In this document: piece by piece, positions 27,119 to 36,572 of the stretch | How positions within the stretch are numbered: the first letter of the stretch is position 1 | How the letters are laid out: each line of letters opens with the position of its first letter | Assembly: GCA_046293135.1 (NCBI GenBank) | Contig: JBKBPR010000001.1 | Span: 186,001-250,000 of the forward strand | Reading direction: 5' to 3' | Length of the DNA stretch: 64,000 nt | From: UBA2638 sp046293135 | Lineage (GTDB): Bacteria > Pseudomonadota > Alphaproteobacteria > Micavibrionales > Micavibrionaceae | The notes under the pieces: model-generated | The model's input: the letters and a program-made list of their open reading frames with translations, nothing else | What the model was told of the DNA's origin: nothing | Databases searched by the model: none | Position numbers and translations under genes: made by a program

Positions 27119-28120
27119 TTAAAACGGCTTTAAAGTTTCGGGTTTTTGTAGGATTGTTCTGTCGACAAGTTCATAAAAAGCATCAAGAAATGGTGCGCGG
27201 ATACTATCGCGCTCCATAAGTAATTCGTGTTGAGCATCGGGGTATTCGTGAAGCTTTGCGTTATGTGAGGCTCTAAAAGCATTTCGAATAGCGGCGTTGC
27301 TCACGATTATGTCTTTTTGGGCTATTCCAACAATCATGTCTTGTTGAATATTTGAGATTGCTTTGTGCACGTCTCTACAGCTTCGTAATGCATCGTATAG
27401 CCATTTATTTGTAACTCCGCCTATTCTGAGCGCTGGGTTTTCGCGTTGCCAATATTGATGGATTTCTCCGCGTAAAGGGTCTCCGGAAAATTCATCATTT
27501 CCTACCTTGGGGCGGTCATTTTTGCTCCAGTCTTTTTGTCCTGGCGCGTATTGTATTCCGCTGACAGCATTCATGATCTCGGTGAGTGCAATAAGGACGT
27601 TTAAGGGAAATTTTTCAAGGTTCTTTATGCCAAGCATTGGGGCGCTGAAAGCCGCACATTCAAAAATATTCGGATATTTTTCCAAATATCTCAGTCCGAC
27701 ATTTCCGCCCATGGAATGGGCAATCATTGCCATGGGGATGCGCCCCTTATCGGGATGGACACTGGAATGCTTGATATATTCGGTAATGAAATAATGAAGA
27801 TCTTCGATATCTTCGTCAAACCCTGCACTGTGGCGCTTGAATGTATTGGGTAGGTAGCGGCCAGAGCCGCCCTGTCCCATCCAGTCAATCACCCAAAATG
27901 CCATATTTTTATCGAGCATGTTACGGGCGAGTTCATAATATTTTTCTCCGTATTCGCTTAAGCCCGGCAAGCAAACCACCACCGCATCGGGGATCGAATG
28001 TTTTGGAGATACTGCGCCAAAGCGTAGTGTTCGATTATCACGCTTGAATTGATGCCAGCGGAATCCTTCCGGCTCAGTAAAGCGTTCTTCAAGTGTGAAG
28101 CTTGGTTTAGTATCAGTCAT
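27119..28120 (-). CDS. Lysophospholipase-like alpha/beta hydrolase
   Basis: This is a serine hydrolase of the Hydrolase_4 (monoacylglycerol lipase/lysophospholipase) type. PGLSEYGEKYYELA and DWMGQGGSGRY resemble the family's N-terminal motifs, the nucleophile elbow is AHSMGGNVGLRY near residue 151-155, and DAQHELLMERD near the C-terminus has the catalytic His. No signal peptide is seen. The first eight bases overlap the 3' end of pntB, so it is translated from the pnt transcript. The link between a lipase and transhydrogenase is not explained. Confidence 0.85.
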   Translation of the reverse strand: MTDTKPSFTLEERFTEPEGFRWHQFKRDNRTLRFGAVSPKHSIPDAVVVCLPGLSEYGEKYYELARNMLDKNMAFWVIDWMGQGGSGRYLPNTFKRHSAGFDEDIEDLHYFITEYIKHSSVHPDKGRIPMAMIAHSMGGNVGLRYLEKYPNIFECAAFSAPMLGIKNLEKFPLNVLIALTEIMNAVSGIQYAPGQKDWSKNDRPKVGNDEFSGDPLRGEIHQYWQRENPALRIGGVTNKWLYDALRSCRDVHKAISNIQQDMIVGIAQKDIIVSNAAIRNAFRASHNAKLHEYPDAQHELLMERDSIRAPFLDAFYELVDRTILQKPETLKPF

Positions 28121-29504
28121 TGAGCGCCTTGATAATTTCTTCGGTCATTTTCTTTGCATCACCCAAAAGCATCATGGTGTTTGGCTCAAAAAACAGCGGG
28201 TTATCAATACCTGCATAGCCCGAACCCATCGAGCGCTTAACGAACAGGACTGTGCGCGCCTTTTCGACGTCCAAAACAGGCATGCCGTAAATGGGCGAGG
28301 TCGTGTCAGTTTTGGCCGCAGGGTTGGTGATATCATTGGCACCGATCACATAAGCCACATCGGCTTGCGCAAAATCGCGGTTGATATCCTCCATTTCAAA
28401 AACAACGTCATACGGCACGTTAGCCTCAGCCAATAGCACGTTCATATGCCCCGGCATCCGCCCCGCCACGGGGTGAATGGCGTAGGTCACATCCACACCC
28501 TCTTTTTTGAGGATATCGGCCATTTCACGCAAAGCGTGTTGGGCTTGAGCCACCGCCATACCATAGCCAGGGACAATAATGACCTTGGAGGCGCTTTTCA
28601 TGATATAGGCTGCGTCTTCTGCCGCGCCGATCTTGGCTTGCTTGTCGCTGTAATCGCCCGCCGCGCCAGCTGCTTGTTCACCGCCAAAGCCGCCGAGTAG
28701 GACGGAGATAAACGAACGATTCATCCCTTTACACATAATGTAAGAGAGGATTGCGCCCGATGCGCCAACGAGCGCGCCTGTGATAATCAGCAAATTATTG
28801 TGCAGCGTAAAGCCGATCCCCGCAGCCGCCCAACCGGAATAAGAGTTGAGCATAGATACGATTACAGGCATATCCGCGCCGCCAATCGGGATAATCATCA
28901 AAACTCCCAGCGCAAAGGCAACCAGCACAATGCACCAGAAGAAAAACGCATAGCCCGTTGAGCAGAGCATGATAATCAGGAATAGGAGCAAGCTCCCCAA
29001 GGCGGCATTGAGTAAATGCTGGCCTTTAAAGATAACAGGCTTGCCGGAGATCGTGCCTTGCAGCTTGCCCCAAGCGATAATCGACCCCGTAAAGGTGACC
29101 GCGCCGATTGCCGCGCCCAATGACATTTCAATCAGGGAGCCGAGGTAGATATCGCCGACCTGTCCGATCCCGTAAGCGCCCGGATTATAAAACGCCGCCG
29201 CCGCAACGAGTACAGCCGCCATCCCGACCAGAGAGTGAAACCCCGCCATCAGTTGGGGCAGGGCGGTCATCTCGATCTTGCGGGCGATATGTGTGCCGAT
29301 TGTGCCGCCAATCGCAATCCCGGCAAGAATCAAAAAGCCAAATTCAACGCGGGAGGAAAACAACGTGGCAACAATGGCCAGCGCCATCCCGATAATCCCG
29401 AAATTAAGGCCTTGCCGCGCCGTTTCAGGGTGTGACAATCCGCGCAGCGCCAAAATAAACAGCACCGCCGCAACCAGATAGGAAAGATGAATAAAGATGT
29501 CCAT
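28113..29504 (-). CDS. pntB: NAD(P) transhydrogenase beta subunit PntB
   Basis: PntB carries the proton channel and the NADP(H)-binding domain III of the inner-membrane transhydrogenase. The first 270 residues are highly hydrophobic with about nine membrane segments. The soluble C-terminal domain shows VIIVPGYGMAVAQAQ, HPVAGRMPGHMNVLLAEA and the NADP-site motif VIGANDITNPAA. The length of 463 aa is normal. It lies six bases after pntAb. Confidence 0.96.
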   Translation of the reverse strand: MDIFIHLSYLVAAVLFILALRGLSHPETARQGLNFGIIGMALAIVATLFSSRVEFGFLILAGIAIGGTIGTHIARKIEMTALPQLMAGFHSLVGMAAVLVAAAAFYNPGAYGIGQVGDIYLGSLIEMSLGAAIGAVTFTGSIIAWGKLQGTISGKPVIFKGQHLLNAALGSLLLFLIIMLCSTGYAFFFWCIVLVAFALGVLMIIPIGGADMPVIVSMLNSYSGWAAAGIGFTLHNNLLIITGALVGASGAILSYIMCKGMNRSFISVLLGGFGGEQAAGAAGDYSDKQAKIGAAEDAAYIMKSASKVIIVPGYGMAVAQAQHALREMADILKKEGVDVTYAIHPVAGRMPGHMNVLLAEANVPYDVVFEMEDINRDFAQADVAYVIGANDITNPAAKTDTTSPIYGMPVLDVEKARTVLFVKRSMGSGYAGIDNPLFFEPNTMMLLGDAKKMTEEIIKALND

Positions 29505-29510
29505 GGTCTG

Positions 29511-29957
29511 TTAAGCCTTCTTTTTAAACATGTGCAGCATGCGGCGGGTGATAATAAAACCGCCGAAAATATTAACTGATGCCAGAACGACAGCCAAGAA
29601 GCCGAGGAATTTTGAAAATCCGCTGGCTTCGGCGGCAAAGCCGTCCATGACAAACGGGCTGGCGGCCATGAGCGCACCGACAATGATCACCGAAGAAATG
29701 GCATTGGTGATACCCATCAGCGGTGAGTGCAGCGCAGGCGTAACCCGCCATACCACATGATATCCGACAAAACATGCCAGAACAAAAACCGTTAATCCGG
29801 TAATCAGGAACGGCGCATCATGGATATTGCTGCCGCCCTGCTCGGCGAGAACTTGCGCGGTTTGTTGCATCAGATTTGTTGTTTTTTCTGACAGCTCTTG
29901 CGCGCGGCGGGCAATATCGGCGGCGCTATCGGTCAATGTGCGGGTATTGTCTTCCAT
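29511..29957 (-). CDS. pntAb: NAD(P) transhydrogenase alpha subunit, membrane part PntAb
   Basis: In split transhydrogenases this small protein supplies membrane helices of domain II. Three or four hydrophobic segments lie between about residues 52 and 140 with HSPLMGITNAISSVIIVGA as the family motif. At 148 aa it is longer than the common 100-aa form because of a polar, probably helical N-terminal extension of about 45 residues. It lies between pntAa and pntB on the minus strand. Confidence 0.94.
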   Translation of the reverse strand: MEDNTRTLTDSAADIARRAQELSEKTTNLMQQTAQVLAEQGGSNIHDAPFLITGLTVFVLACFVGYHVVWRVTPALHSPLMGITNAISSVIIVGALMAASPFVMDGFAAEASGFSKFLGFLAVVLASVNIFGGFIITRRMLHMFKKKA

Positions 29958-29988
29958 TACTTTGTCCTTTTGCTAAAAACTAATCGGG

Positions 29989-31335
29989 TTACGTCTTGGT
30001 TTTTGTGGAGCTGCTTGTTGCGGGCTTTGATGATGATTTGCCGCTGGCCGATTTGCTTGCGCCAGCCTTGGCCGTTTTTGCAGCTGGTTTTTTTGCAGCG
30101 GTTTTCTTCTTCGGCAAATCAGGCTTGGCCGAAACTGTGGTTTCCTTGACGGCCTTGGGCGTTGTCTTGGCCGTTGCTGTAGTTGCCTTAGGCGCTGACT
30201 CACCGCCAAAAGCGGGGTGAATGATTTTGCCATCGCGGCATAGCGCAATCCCTTTGATAACTTCGTCTTCCCAGTTGATCGCAAGCGTTTTGTTGTCTTT
30301 ATCAATAATCAGCCCAAGCAAATTCAGAACGTTGCGGGCGTAAAGAGCCGATGTATCAGCCGCCAGTCGGCTCGGCACATTCAAATGACCGATAATCTTA
30401 ACGCCGTGTTTTTCGACGATCTCTCCGGCCTTGGCGATTTCACAATTTCCGCCCGTCTCAACGGCCAGATCGACAATCACTGAGCCTTGTTTCATGGATT
30501 TGACCATTGCCTCGGTGATAAGCTTGGGCGCGGGGCGGCCAGGGATTAACGCGGTGGTAATCACGATATCTTGCTTGGCGATATGCTCCTCAACCAGTTT
30601 GGCTTGCTTGGTCTTGTATTCCGCGGACATTTCCTTGGCATAACCACCAGCGGTTTCGGCTTGTTTGAACTCCTCATCCTCAACGGCGATAAAGCTCCCG
30701 CCCAGAGATTGCACTTGCTCCTTGGCAGCGGGGCGCACATCGGTTGCGCTGACAACCGCGCCGAGCCGCTTGGCTGTAGCGATAGCCTGAAGCCCGGCAA
30801 CGCCAGCGCCCATAACAAAGACCTTGGCAGGCGCAATCGTACCCGCCGAAGTCATCATCATCGGTAAGGCGCGGCCATAATGCTCGCAAGCATCTAAAAC
30901 CGCCTTATATCCGGCAAGGTTGGATTGCGAGGAAAGCACATCCATTGACTGTGCGCGGGTAATACGTGGAACCAACTCCATTGAAAAGGCCTGAATGCCG
31001 CGCGCCGCTAGAGTTTTGACTTTGCCCTCATTGCTATGCGGCGCAAGTAGGCCGATTAGCAGTGATTTTTGTGGTAACAGGGCTGTTTCGGATTCGCTTG
31101 GGGCTTGCACTTTAAGAATGATTTCAGCGCCTTTAAGGGTATCTTCAGCCGATTTTGTGATTTTAGCACCGCAATCGCTGTAGGCTTTATCGCTGTATGA
31201 GGCAGCCTCGCCCGCACCGGACTGAACATTGATCGCACAGCCAAGAGCGATAAGCTTTTTGACGGTTTCAGGAGTTGCGGCTACGCGTTTTTCATAGCTG
31301 CCCGTTTCTTTTAAAACTGCGATTTGTATAGCCAC
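29989..31335 (-). CDS. pntAa: NAD(P) transhydrogenase alpha subunit, NAD-binding part PntAa, with a lysine-rich tail
   Basis: PntAa is the NAD(H)-binding domain I. KETGSYEKRVAATPETV at the N-terminus, VMGAGVAGLQAIATAKRLGA (the Rossmann motif, about 165-185) and DLAVETGGNCE are family signatures. The catalytic domain ends near residue 384, the usual full length. A further 65 residues rich in Lys, Ala, Ser and Thr follow, with runs such as KKKTAAKKPAAKTAKA. This resembles histone H1-like C-terminal tails and is not expected in a transhydrogenase. It starts the minus-strand operon, divergent from tolC. Confidence 0.95.
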   Translation of the reverse strand: MAIQIAVLKETGSYEKRVAATPETVKKLIALGCAINVQSGAGEAASYSDKAYSDCGAKITKSAEDTLKGAEIILKVQAPSESETALLPQKSLLIGLLAPHSNEGKVKTLAARGIQAFSMELVPRITRAQSMDVLSSQSNLAGYKAVLDACEHYGRALPMMMTSAGTIAPAKVFVMGAGVAGLQAIATAKRLGAVVSATDVRPAAKEQVQSLGGSFIAVEDEEFKQAETAGGYAKEMSAEYKTKQAKLVEEHIAKQDIVITTALIPGRPAPKLITEAMVKSMKQGSVIVDLAVETGGNCEIAKAGEIVEKHGVKIIGHLNVPSRLAADTSALYARNVLNLLGLIIDKDNKTLAINWEDEVIKGIALCRDGKIIHPAFGGESAPKATTATAKTTPKAVKETTVSAKPDLPKKKTAAKKPAAKTAKAGASKSASGKSSSKPATSSSTKTKT

Positions 31336-31557
31336 GTTGTCCCCCGATTTTTTCCGGATATGTTATGCATTCTGAAAGTCTGTTCAGGATGCCCCAAGCC
31401 ATAATGTTTGTGAAGCATTTTTTACGTGCTTCCTTGTTTGGCATTATGCAAATCTTATTTTTTAAATAGTTATGCGCTTGAAAGCGTCAGCGTTTTTCTG
31501 TAAGTTCAGAATCATAGATTTGTCTTTATTTCACAACTCATACTTCATGGTTTCCCA

Positions 31558-32910
31558 ATGCTCTTTCGACGAAAAATGTTATTAACAAGTTGTATATTAT
31601 CGTTATGCGTAGGGCTCTTCGATGCTCAAGCCTATGCTGAGACGCTTGAGAGTGCTGTATCGGATGCGCTGGGTGCACATCCAAGCGTTGATGCAGCTAT
31701 TGCAGCGTTGGATGGGACAAATGAACAGCGCAGAGAAGCGTATTCCGGTTATTTTCCAACTGTCTCCGTCAATGCATCTGCAGGACGGATGTATGGTGAT
31801 AATGCAACCAGCCGTGGTCTAACTGTGACACGTGGGGCAGGGTATTCAAATTTCGGAGAGGGAGCTGTAACACTTTCGCAGCCTATTTTTGATGGGTTTC
31901 GTACCTCCGGTCGTATTGATGCTGCGCAATCAAGACAAAATGCTGCCTCAATGAATATTGCGGTTGTCCGTGAAAGTTTGGCGTTTAGAGCAGTGCAGTC
32001 TTACATTGACGTTATTCGCACTCGCAAGGCGGTCGATATGATCGCGGCACATACATTGGTTGTGGCAGATTATCTATCGCGAATCTCTGATATGGTTGAT
32101 CAAGGAGCTTCTGATGAGGCTGAATTGCAGCAAGCACGCGATGTGTCATTGGTTTTGCAGGCAATTCGTTCGGAATATAACGCGCAAAAATCAGCAGCTG
32201 AAACGCGTTATTTTGATGTTACGGGCAGAATGCCTATGGACAATTTAGTCGAGCCGCCTTCTCTAAGCGGGCAAGTACCAGAAAATATTGAGCAAGTTGT
32301 ATCGTATTCAATGAATGCTCATCCTGCTGTACTTTCTGCGCAGCATGGAACACTTGCTGCTAGCCATGATATCAGCGTTGAGAAGGCTGGCCTTTATCCA
32401 ACCATTAATGGTGAGTTATCTTATCTTAAAAGCGACAAACGTGACATTCTGGGCGGGGAAATTGAAGATGCGCGCGCGCTCGTACGTTTAAGTTGGAATT
32501 TCGCGACAGGCGGTGAGCAGTATGCCCGTATTCGCAGAACAAGAGCAGGAGTCGTGGAGAGCAAAGCCCAAGGTGAAGCTCTTAAACGTCAAATTGAACA
32601 GGATATTCGCTTGGCCTACACTGAGTTTTACAACTCGGCTCGTCAGCTTCAAATTGCTCGTGATAGAAGAGAAATCAACGAGAATTTGTTTGCAGCTTTT
32701 GAGTCTCAGTTTGAAGGTGCGCGCGTGAACCTACTTCAGCTTATGCAGTCACATAACCAGAAATTCAACACACATCTAGAAGTTTTGAACGCCACATATC
32801 GCCATATTGGTGCACAATATGGCGTGATGGCCAGTGCAGGTCGCTTACAAGAGGTTATGGCGATTACTACAGGGCAAGTGGCGGCTGTATCTGATGTGTT
32901 AGTGCAGTAA
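31558..32910 (+). CDS. tolC: TolC-family outer-membrane efflux protein
   Basis: TolC-type proteins form the outer-membrane channel of type I secretion systems. A signal peptide of about 27 residues ends at AYA before ETLESAV, and two internally similar halves follow with the expected helical repeats (SQPIFDGFRTSGRIDAAQS and NLLQLMQSHNQKFNTHLEVL). The length of 450 aa is normal. It heads a set of four co-directional genes with the ABC transporter, HlyD protein and cyclase, so it most likely serves that exporter (LapE-like). Confidence 0.92.
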   Translation: MLFRRKMLLTSCILSLCVGLFDAQAYAETLESAVSDALGAHPSVDAAIAALDGTNEQRREAYSGYFPTVSVNASAGRMYGDNATSRGLTVTRGAGYSNFGEGAVTLSQPIFDGFRTSGRIDAAQSRQNAASMNIAVVRESLAFRAVQSYIDVIRTRKAVDMIAAHTLVVADYLSRISDMVDQGASDEAELQQARDVSLVLQAIRSEYNAQKSAAETRYFDVTGRMPMDNLVEPPSLSGQVPENIEQVVSYSMNAHPAVLSAQHGTLAASHDISVEKAGLYPTINGELSYLKSDKRDILGGEIEDARALVRLSWNFATGGEQYARIRRTRAGVVESKAQGEALKRQIEQDIRLAYTEFYNSARQLQIARDRREINENLFAAFESQFEGARVNLLQLMQSHNQKFNTHLEVLNATYRHIGAQYGVMASAGRLQEVMAITTGQVAAVSDVLVQ

Positions 32911-32988
32911 TCGAGCTTTTGAAATTTATCAGTTTTTTAGGAAATTTCATTTGAACTATGATTGAGATTGAGAGTTTTGGAATTTTGA

Positions 32989-35250
32989 ATGTCGCAGCCC
33001 CCGAACTCATCTTCTAACAAATCTCAAGGTCTTCCACACGATAAAGAAGCTACATTGGATAATGTTTCTGATGAATTGGTGAATGGGGGCTCCGAAAAAA
33101 AAGCGACACAATTCACTCATGATAATTTGCTTTCATGTCTGGTGTTTTTAACCGCGCATTTCGGTCGAGCAAAATCAGCAGAGGCCATTGTGGCCGGGTT
33201 GCCGTATGACGGAAAAATAATGCTGCCACAGCTTTTTCGTGAAGCAGCGGCGAGGCTCTATCTTAGAACAGGTATTATTAAAAAACCTGATTGGAAGCAA
33301 GTGCCTTCAGCTAATTTGCCATGTGTTTTGATTTTAAATGGCAAGAAGGCTTGTGTTTTGTTGAAGGTCAATCTATCCGATTCAACGGCACAAGTATATA
33401 TGCCGGAACATAATGAAATGCGCATGCTGACATTTGCAGCGCTTGATGAATTATATAAAGGTTATTGTATTTATATTAAACCCCAACCTGAGTTTTTGCG
33501 TGGTTCGCAAAAGGGTCACGGCGAGGGTGATGTATCAGTGCGTGAAAATCATAGCAATGATGATGATCCGGCGCGGCACTGGTTTTGGAGCATTGTCCAT
33601 GAGGGGCGCAGCATTTACGCGATGGCGTTGCTGGCTTCGGTGTTTATCAATTTATTTGTGTTGGTCGGGCCACTCTTTATTATGAATGTCTATGACCGTG
33701 TGATCCCGAATAATGCTATTGAAACGGGTTGGGCGCTGGGGATTGGTGCGCTTGCGGTTTTTGTGTTCGATTTCATTATCAAGACTATTCGCGGGTACTT
33801 AATTGATCTTTCCGGGCGGCGCATTGATGTGATTGCAGGGCGCAGAATTTATGACCAAGTGCTCAATATGAAGCTTTCAGGTCGCCCGAAATCAAGCGGT
33901 AATTTTGCCAGTATGCTCAAAGATTTTGACGCTGTGAGAGAATTTTTTACATCGGCGACAATCACGGTTTTGGTCGATTTGCCCTTTACGATTTTGTTCT
34001 TGTTCGTGATTTATCAACTTGCGGGGAATATCGCCTTTGTGTTGTTGGGCTTGATTGTGGTTGTTGTGGTCGTTGGCTATATCTTGCAATTCCCGCTCAA
34101 AAGGCTGATACGGCTCTCGGTGAAATCATCCGAAGCGCGCCATGGTTTACTCGTTGAAACCATTCACGGGCTGGAGACAATTAAATCTATTGGCGCGGAT
34201 GGCCGCTTCCGCAAGTTCTATGGTGATTATGTGGCTGAAAATGCAGCTTATGGCCAGCGCTCCAGATTTATCTCCGCCATTGGGGTGAATACCTCCGGCT
34301 TTGTTCAGCAAATTGCCTCGATCGTGGTTGTGCTGTTCGGGATGTATATGGTGCAATCGGGCGATTTGACTGTTGGTGGCCTGATTGCATCGGTTATCCT
34401 TGGTGGGCGGGCGATTGCCCCCGTCGGACAAATGGCGAGCCTTATGGCCAAATACCATCAGGCGGGCGGCGCACTCAAAACACTCAACGGTATTATGAGC
34501 TTGCCTGTGGAGCGCCCCGCCGAACGCAATTACCTTCACCGTCCTGATTTATCCGGCGCAGTTAGATTTGATGGCGTGTCCTTTGTGTACCCTGCTACCG
34601 ACCGTAAGGTTTTGGAGAACGTATCGTTCACGATCAAGGCGGGCGAGAAGGTTGGTATTATCGGGCGAGTCGGCTCGGGAAAAAGTACGATCACGAAATT
34701 ACTTACAGGGCTTTTTGAGCCGCAAGAAGGAACCATCTTGCTGGACAATACTGATATGCGCCAGATTGACCCTGCCGATGTTCGCCGCGCTGTTGGTTAT
34801 ATTGCCCAGGATGTGTTTTTGTTCTCCGGCACGGTGCGCGATAATATTGCAGCAAGCGTTCCCCATGCGCGGGAGGAAGATATTCTGCTCGCTGCGCAAA
34901 AATCCGGCGCGCATGAGTTTATCGCCCGTCATCCGATGGGGTATGATGCGCCTGTGGGTGAGCATGGCAATAATCTGTCCGGCGGACAAAAGCAAGCGAT
35001 TGCGCTAGCGCGGGCGCTTTTGATGAAGTCGAGAATCTTGCTTTGTGATGAGCCAACCAATGCAATGGACACCCAAGCCGAAGCGGCGTTTTTGAATCTG
35101 CTGCAAACGGATATGAAGGATGCAACGGTTATCTTGATTACGCATAAGGCCAATATGTTACCCGCTCTGGAGCGTTTGATCGTCGTCGATCAGGGCAAAA
35201 TTATGTTGGATGGAGCACGCGATAAAGTTCTGGAGGCGCTAAAATCATGA
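32989..35250 (+). CDS. Type I secretion ABC transporter (LapB/RaxB-like)
   Basis: This inner-membrane exporter ATPase has a degenerate C39-peptidase-like domain at about residues 45-170, without the DCG catalytic motif. Six membrane helices fill about 210-480. The nucleotide-binding domain has Walker A GRVGSGKST near 560, the signature LSGGQKQAIALARALL near 663 and Walker B ILLCDEPTNAMD near 683. The NAMD ending is characteristic of the LapB family, which exports large adhesins. The stop overlaps the HlyD start as ATGA. The first 35 residues are polar and Ser-rich. Confidence 0.93.
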   Translation: MSQPPNSSSNKSQGLPHDKEATLDNVSDELVNGGSEKKATQFTHDNLLSCLVFLTAHFGRAKSAEAIVAGLPYDGKIMLPQLFREAAARLYLRTGIIKKPDWKQVPSANLPCVLILNGKKACVLLKVNLSDSTAQVYMPEHNEMRMLTFAALDELYKGYCIYIKPQPEFLRGSQKGHGEGDVSVRENHSNDDDPARHWFWSIVHEGRSIYAMALLASVFINLFVLVGPLFIMNVYDRVIPNNAIETGWALGIGALAVFVFDFIIKTIRGYLIDLSGRRIDVIAGRRIYDQVLNMKLSGRPKSSGNFASMLKDFDAVREFFTSATITVLVDLPFTILFLFVIYQLAGNIAFVLLGLIVVVVVVGYILQFPLKRLIRLSVKSSEARHGLLVETIHGLETIKSIGADGRFRKFYGDYVAENAAYGQRSRFISAIGVNTSGFVQQIASIVVVLFGMYMVQSGDLTVGGLIASVILGGRAIAPVGQMASLMAKYHQAGGALKTLNGIMSLPVERPAERNYLHRPDLSGAVRFDGVSFVYPATDRKVLENVSFTIKAGEKVGIIGRVGSGKSTITKLLTGLFEPQEGTILLDNTDMRQIDPADVRRAVGYIAQDVFLFSGTVRDNIAASVPHAREEDILLAAQKSGAHEFIARHPMGYDAPVGEHGNNLSGGQKQAIALARALLMKSRILLCDEPTNAMDTQAEAAFLNLLQTDMKDATVILITHKANMLPALERLIVVDQGKIMLDGARDKVLEALKS

Positions 35251-36569
35251 GCAAATCCAAGATCCGCGAAGAAGATTTTATGAGCGAGCTGGAGGCTGCA
35301 ACGCGGCTGCGTCCATCCAGCGCGTCGGTGATATTGCTGTTTACGATTACTGCGCTGGTGAGCGGTTTCGTGCTTTGGGCATCTTTTGCGCGTGTTGAGG
35401 AAATTACGCGTGGGGAGGGGCAGGTTGTACCGTCCCAGCAAATTCAGGTTGTGCAATCACTCGAAGGGGGGGTGTTGCAGGATATTCTTGTCAAACAGGG
35501 TGAAATCGTCAGCAGGGGCGATATTTTGCTGCGGATTAGCGATGTGCAATTTGCCTCCGAGGAGCGCGGTACGGAAGCACAGTTTTTGGGCTTGATGGCC
35601 AAGAAATCAAGGCTTGATGCCGAAGCGGCGGGGCTTACATTTGAGATGCCGGAGGATATCTCTGAAAAAATTCCTCAGATATCCGCCAATGAAATGGCGC
35701 TTTATCGTTCGCGTCAGGAAGAGCTGCAAAATATCCATGATATTCTCGATCAGCGGATAGAAAAGGCGCAAGCCGATTTGGCGGAAGTAAATGCACAAAT
35801 TTCAAGGCTGTCAGAAAGTCGAGGCTTACTCTCACAGGAGCTGCAGATTACACGCCAAATGGTTCAGCGACGCGCTGTGCCGAAGCTTGATGAAATACGC
35901 TTGAATCGTGAGCTAAGCGATATTAGCGGCCAGATCAATGCTGAAACTCAACGCCGTACAGCATTGCAGGCTGAATTGAATGCCGCCAGAAAAGAGCGTG
36001 AGGGGCAAGATGCGAAATTTCGTTCGCAAGCCTTGAGTGAGCTAAACGAGGTCGAAACACAGATTAAGCGGCTTGAGGAAAGCCTACGCTCAATCGGTGA
36101 TCGTGTGAGCCGGACGGAAATTCGCTCCCCTGTTGACGGGATTGTGAACAATATTGCTTTGAGCACTGTCGGCGGTGTAGTCGAGCCAGCGCAACGTTTG
36201 GTGGAGATTGTCCCGGTGGATGATGAGCTTAAAATTATCGCGCGCGTTTCGCCGAGTGATGTGGCGTTCTTGCGCCCTGACCTGCCCGCCAAGGTTAAAA
36301 TTACTGCGTATGACTCACAGCGCTATGGAGCGCTTGACGGGAGGCTGACACGGATCGGCGCCAATAGTGTGAGCGATGGTGAGGGCGGAGTGTTTTTTGA
36401 AATCGAAGTCGTGACGGAAAAAAACTTTATGGGGACAGAGGATAACCCGCTGCCCATTACGCCCGGTATGGTTGCGCAAGTCGAGGTGATTACTGGCAAG
36501 CGTTCAATTATGGCCTATTTGCTCAAGCCGCTTTTGCGCGCCCGCGATATGGCTTTGACGGAGCGATGA
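35247..36569 (+). CDS. HlyD-family membrane fusion protein (LapC-like)
   Basis: This periplasmic adaptor links the ABC exporter with TolC. One membrane helix lies at about residues 27-47. A lipoyl/barrel-sandwich motif IQVVQSLEGGVLQDILVKQGE follows at about 67-87, then a long alpha-helical hairpin (about 130-275), and the return strand RTEIRSPVDGIVNNI with the barrel domain. The length of 440 aa is normal. It is translationally coupled to the transporter and three bases from the cyclase. Confidence 0.94.
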   Translation: MSKSKIREEDFMSELEAATRLRPSSASVILLFTITALVSGFVLWASFARVEEITRGEGQVVPSQQIQVVQSLEGGVLQDILVKQGEIVSRGDILLRISDVQFASEERGTEAQFLGLMAKKSRLDAEAAGLTFEMPEDISEKIPQISANEMALYRSRQEELQNIHDILDQRIEKAQADLAEVNAQISRLSESRGLLSQELQITRQMVQRRAVPKLDEIRLNRELSDISGQINAETQRRTALQAELNAARKEREGQDAKFRSQALSELNEVETQIKRLEESLRSIGDRVSRTEIRSPVDGIVNNIALSTVGGVVEPAQRLVEIVPVDDELKIIARVSPSDVAFLRPDLPAKVKITAYDSQRYGALDGRLTRIGANSVSDGEGGVFFEIEVVTEKNFMGTEDNPLPITPGMVAQVEVITGKRSIMAYLLKPLLRARDMALTER

Positions 36570-36572
36570 CAG

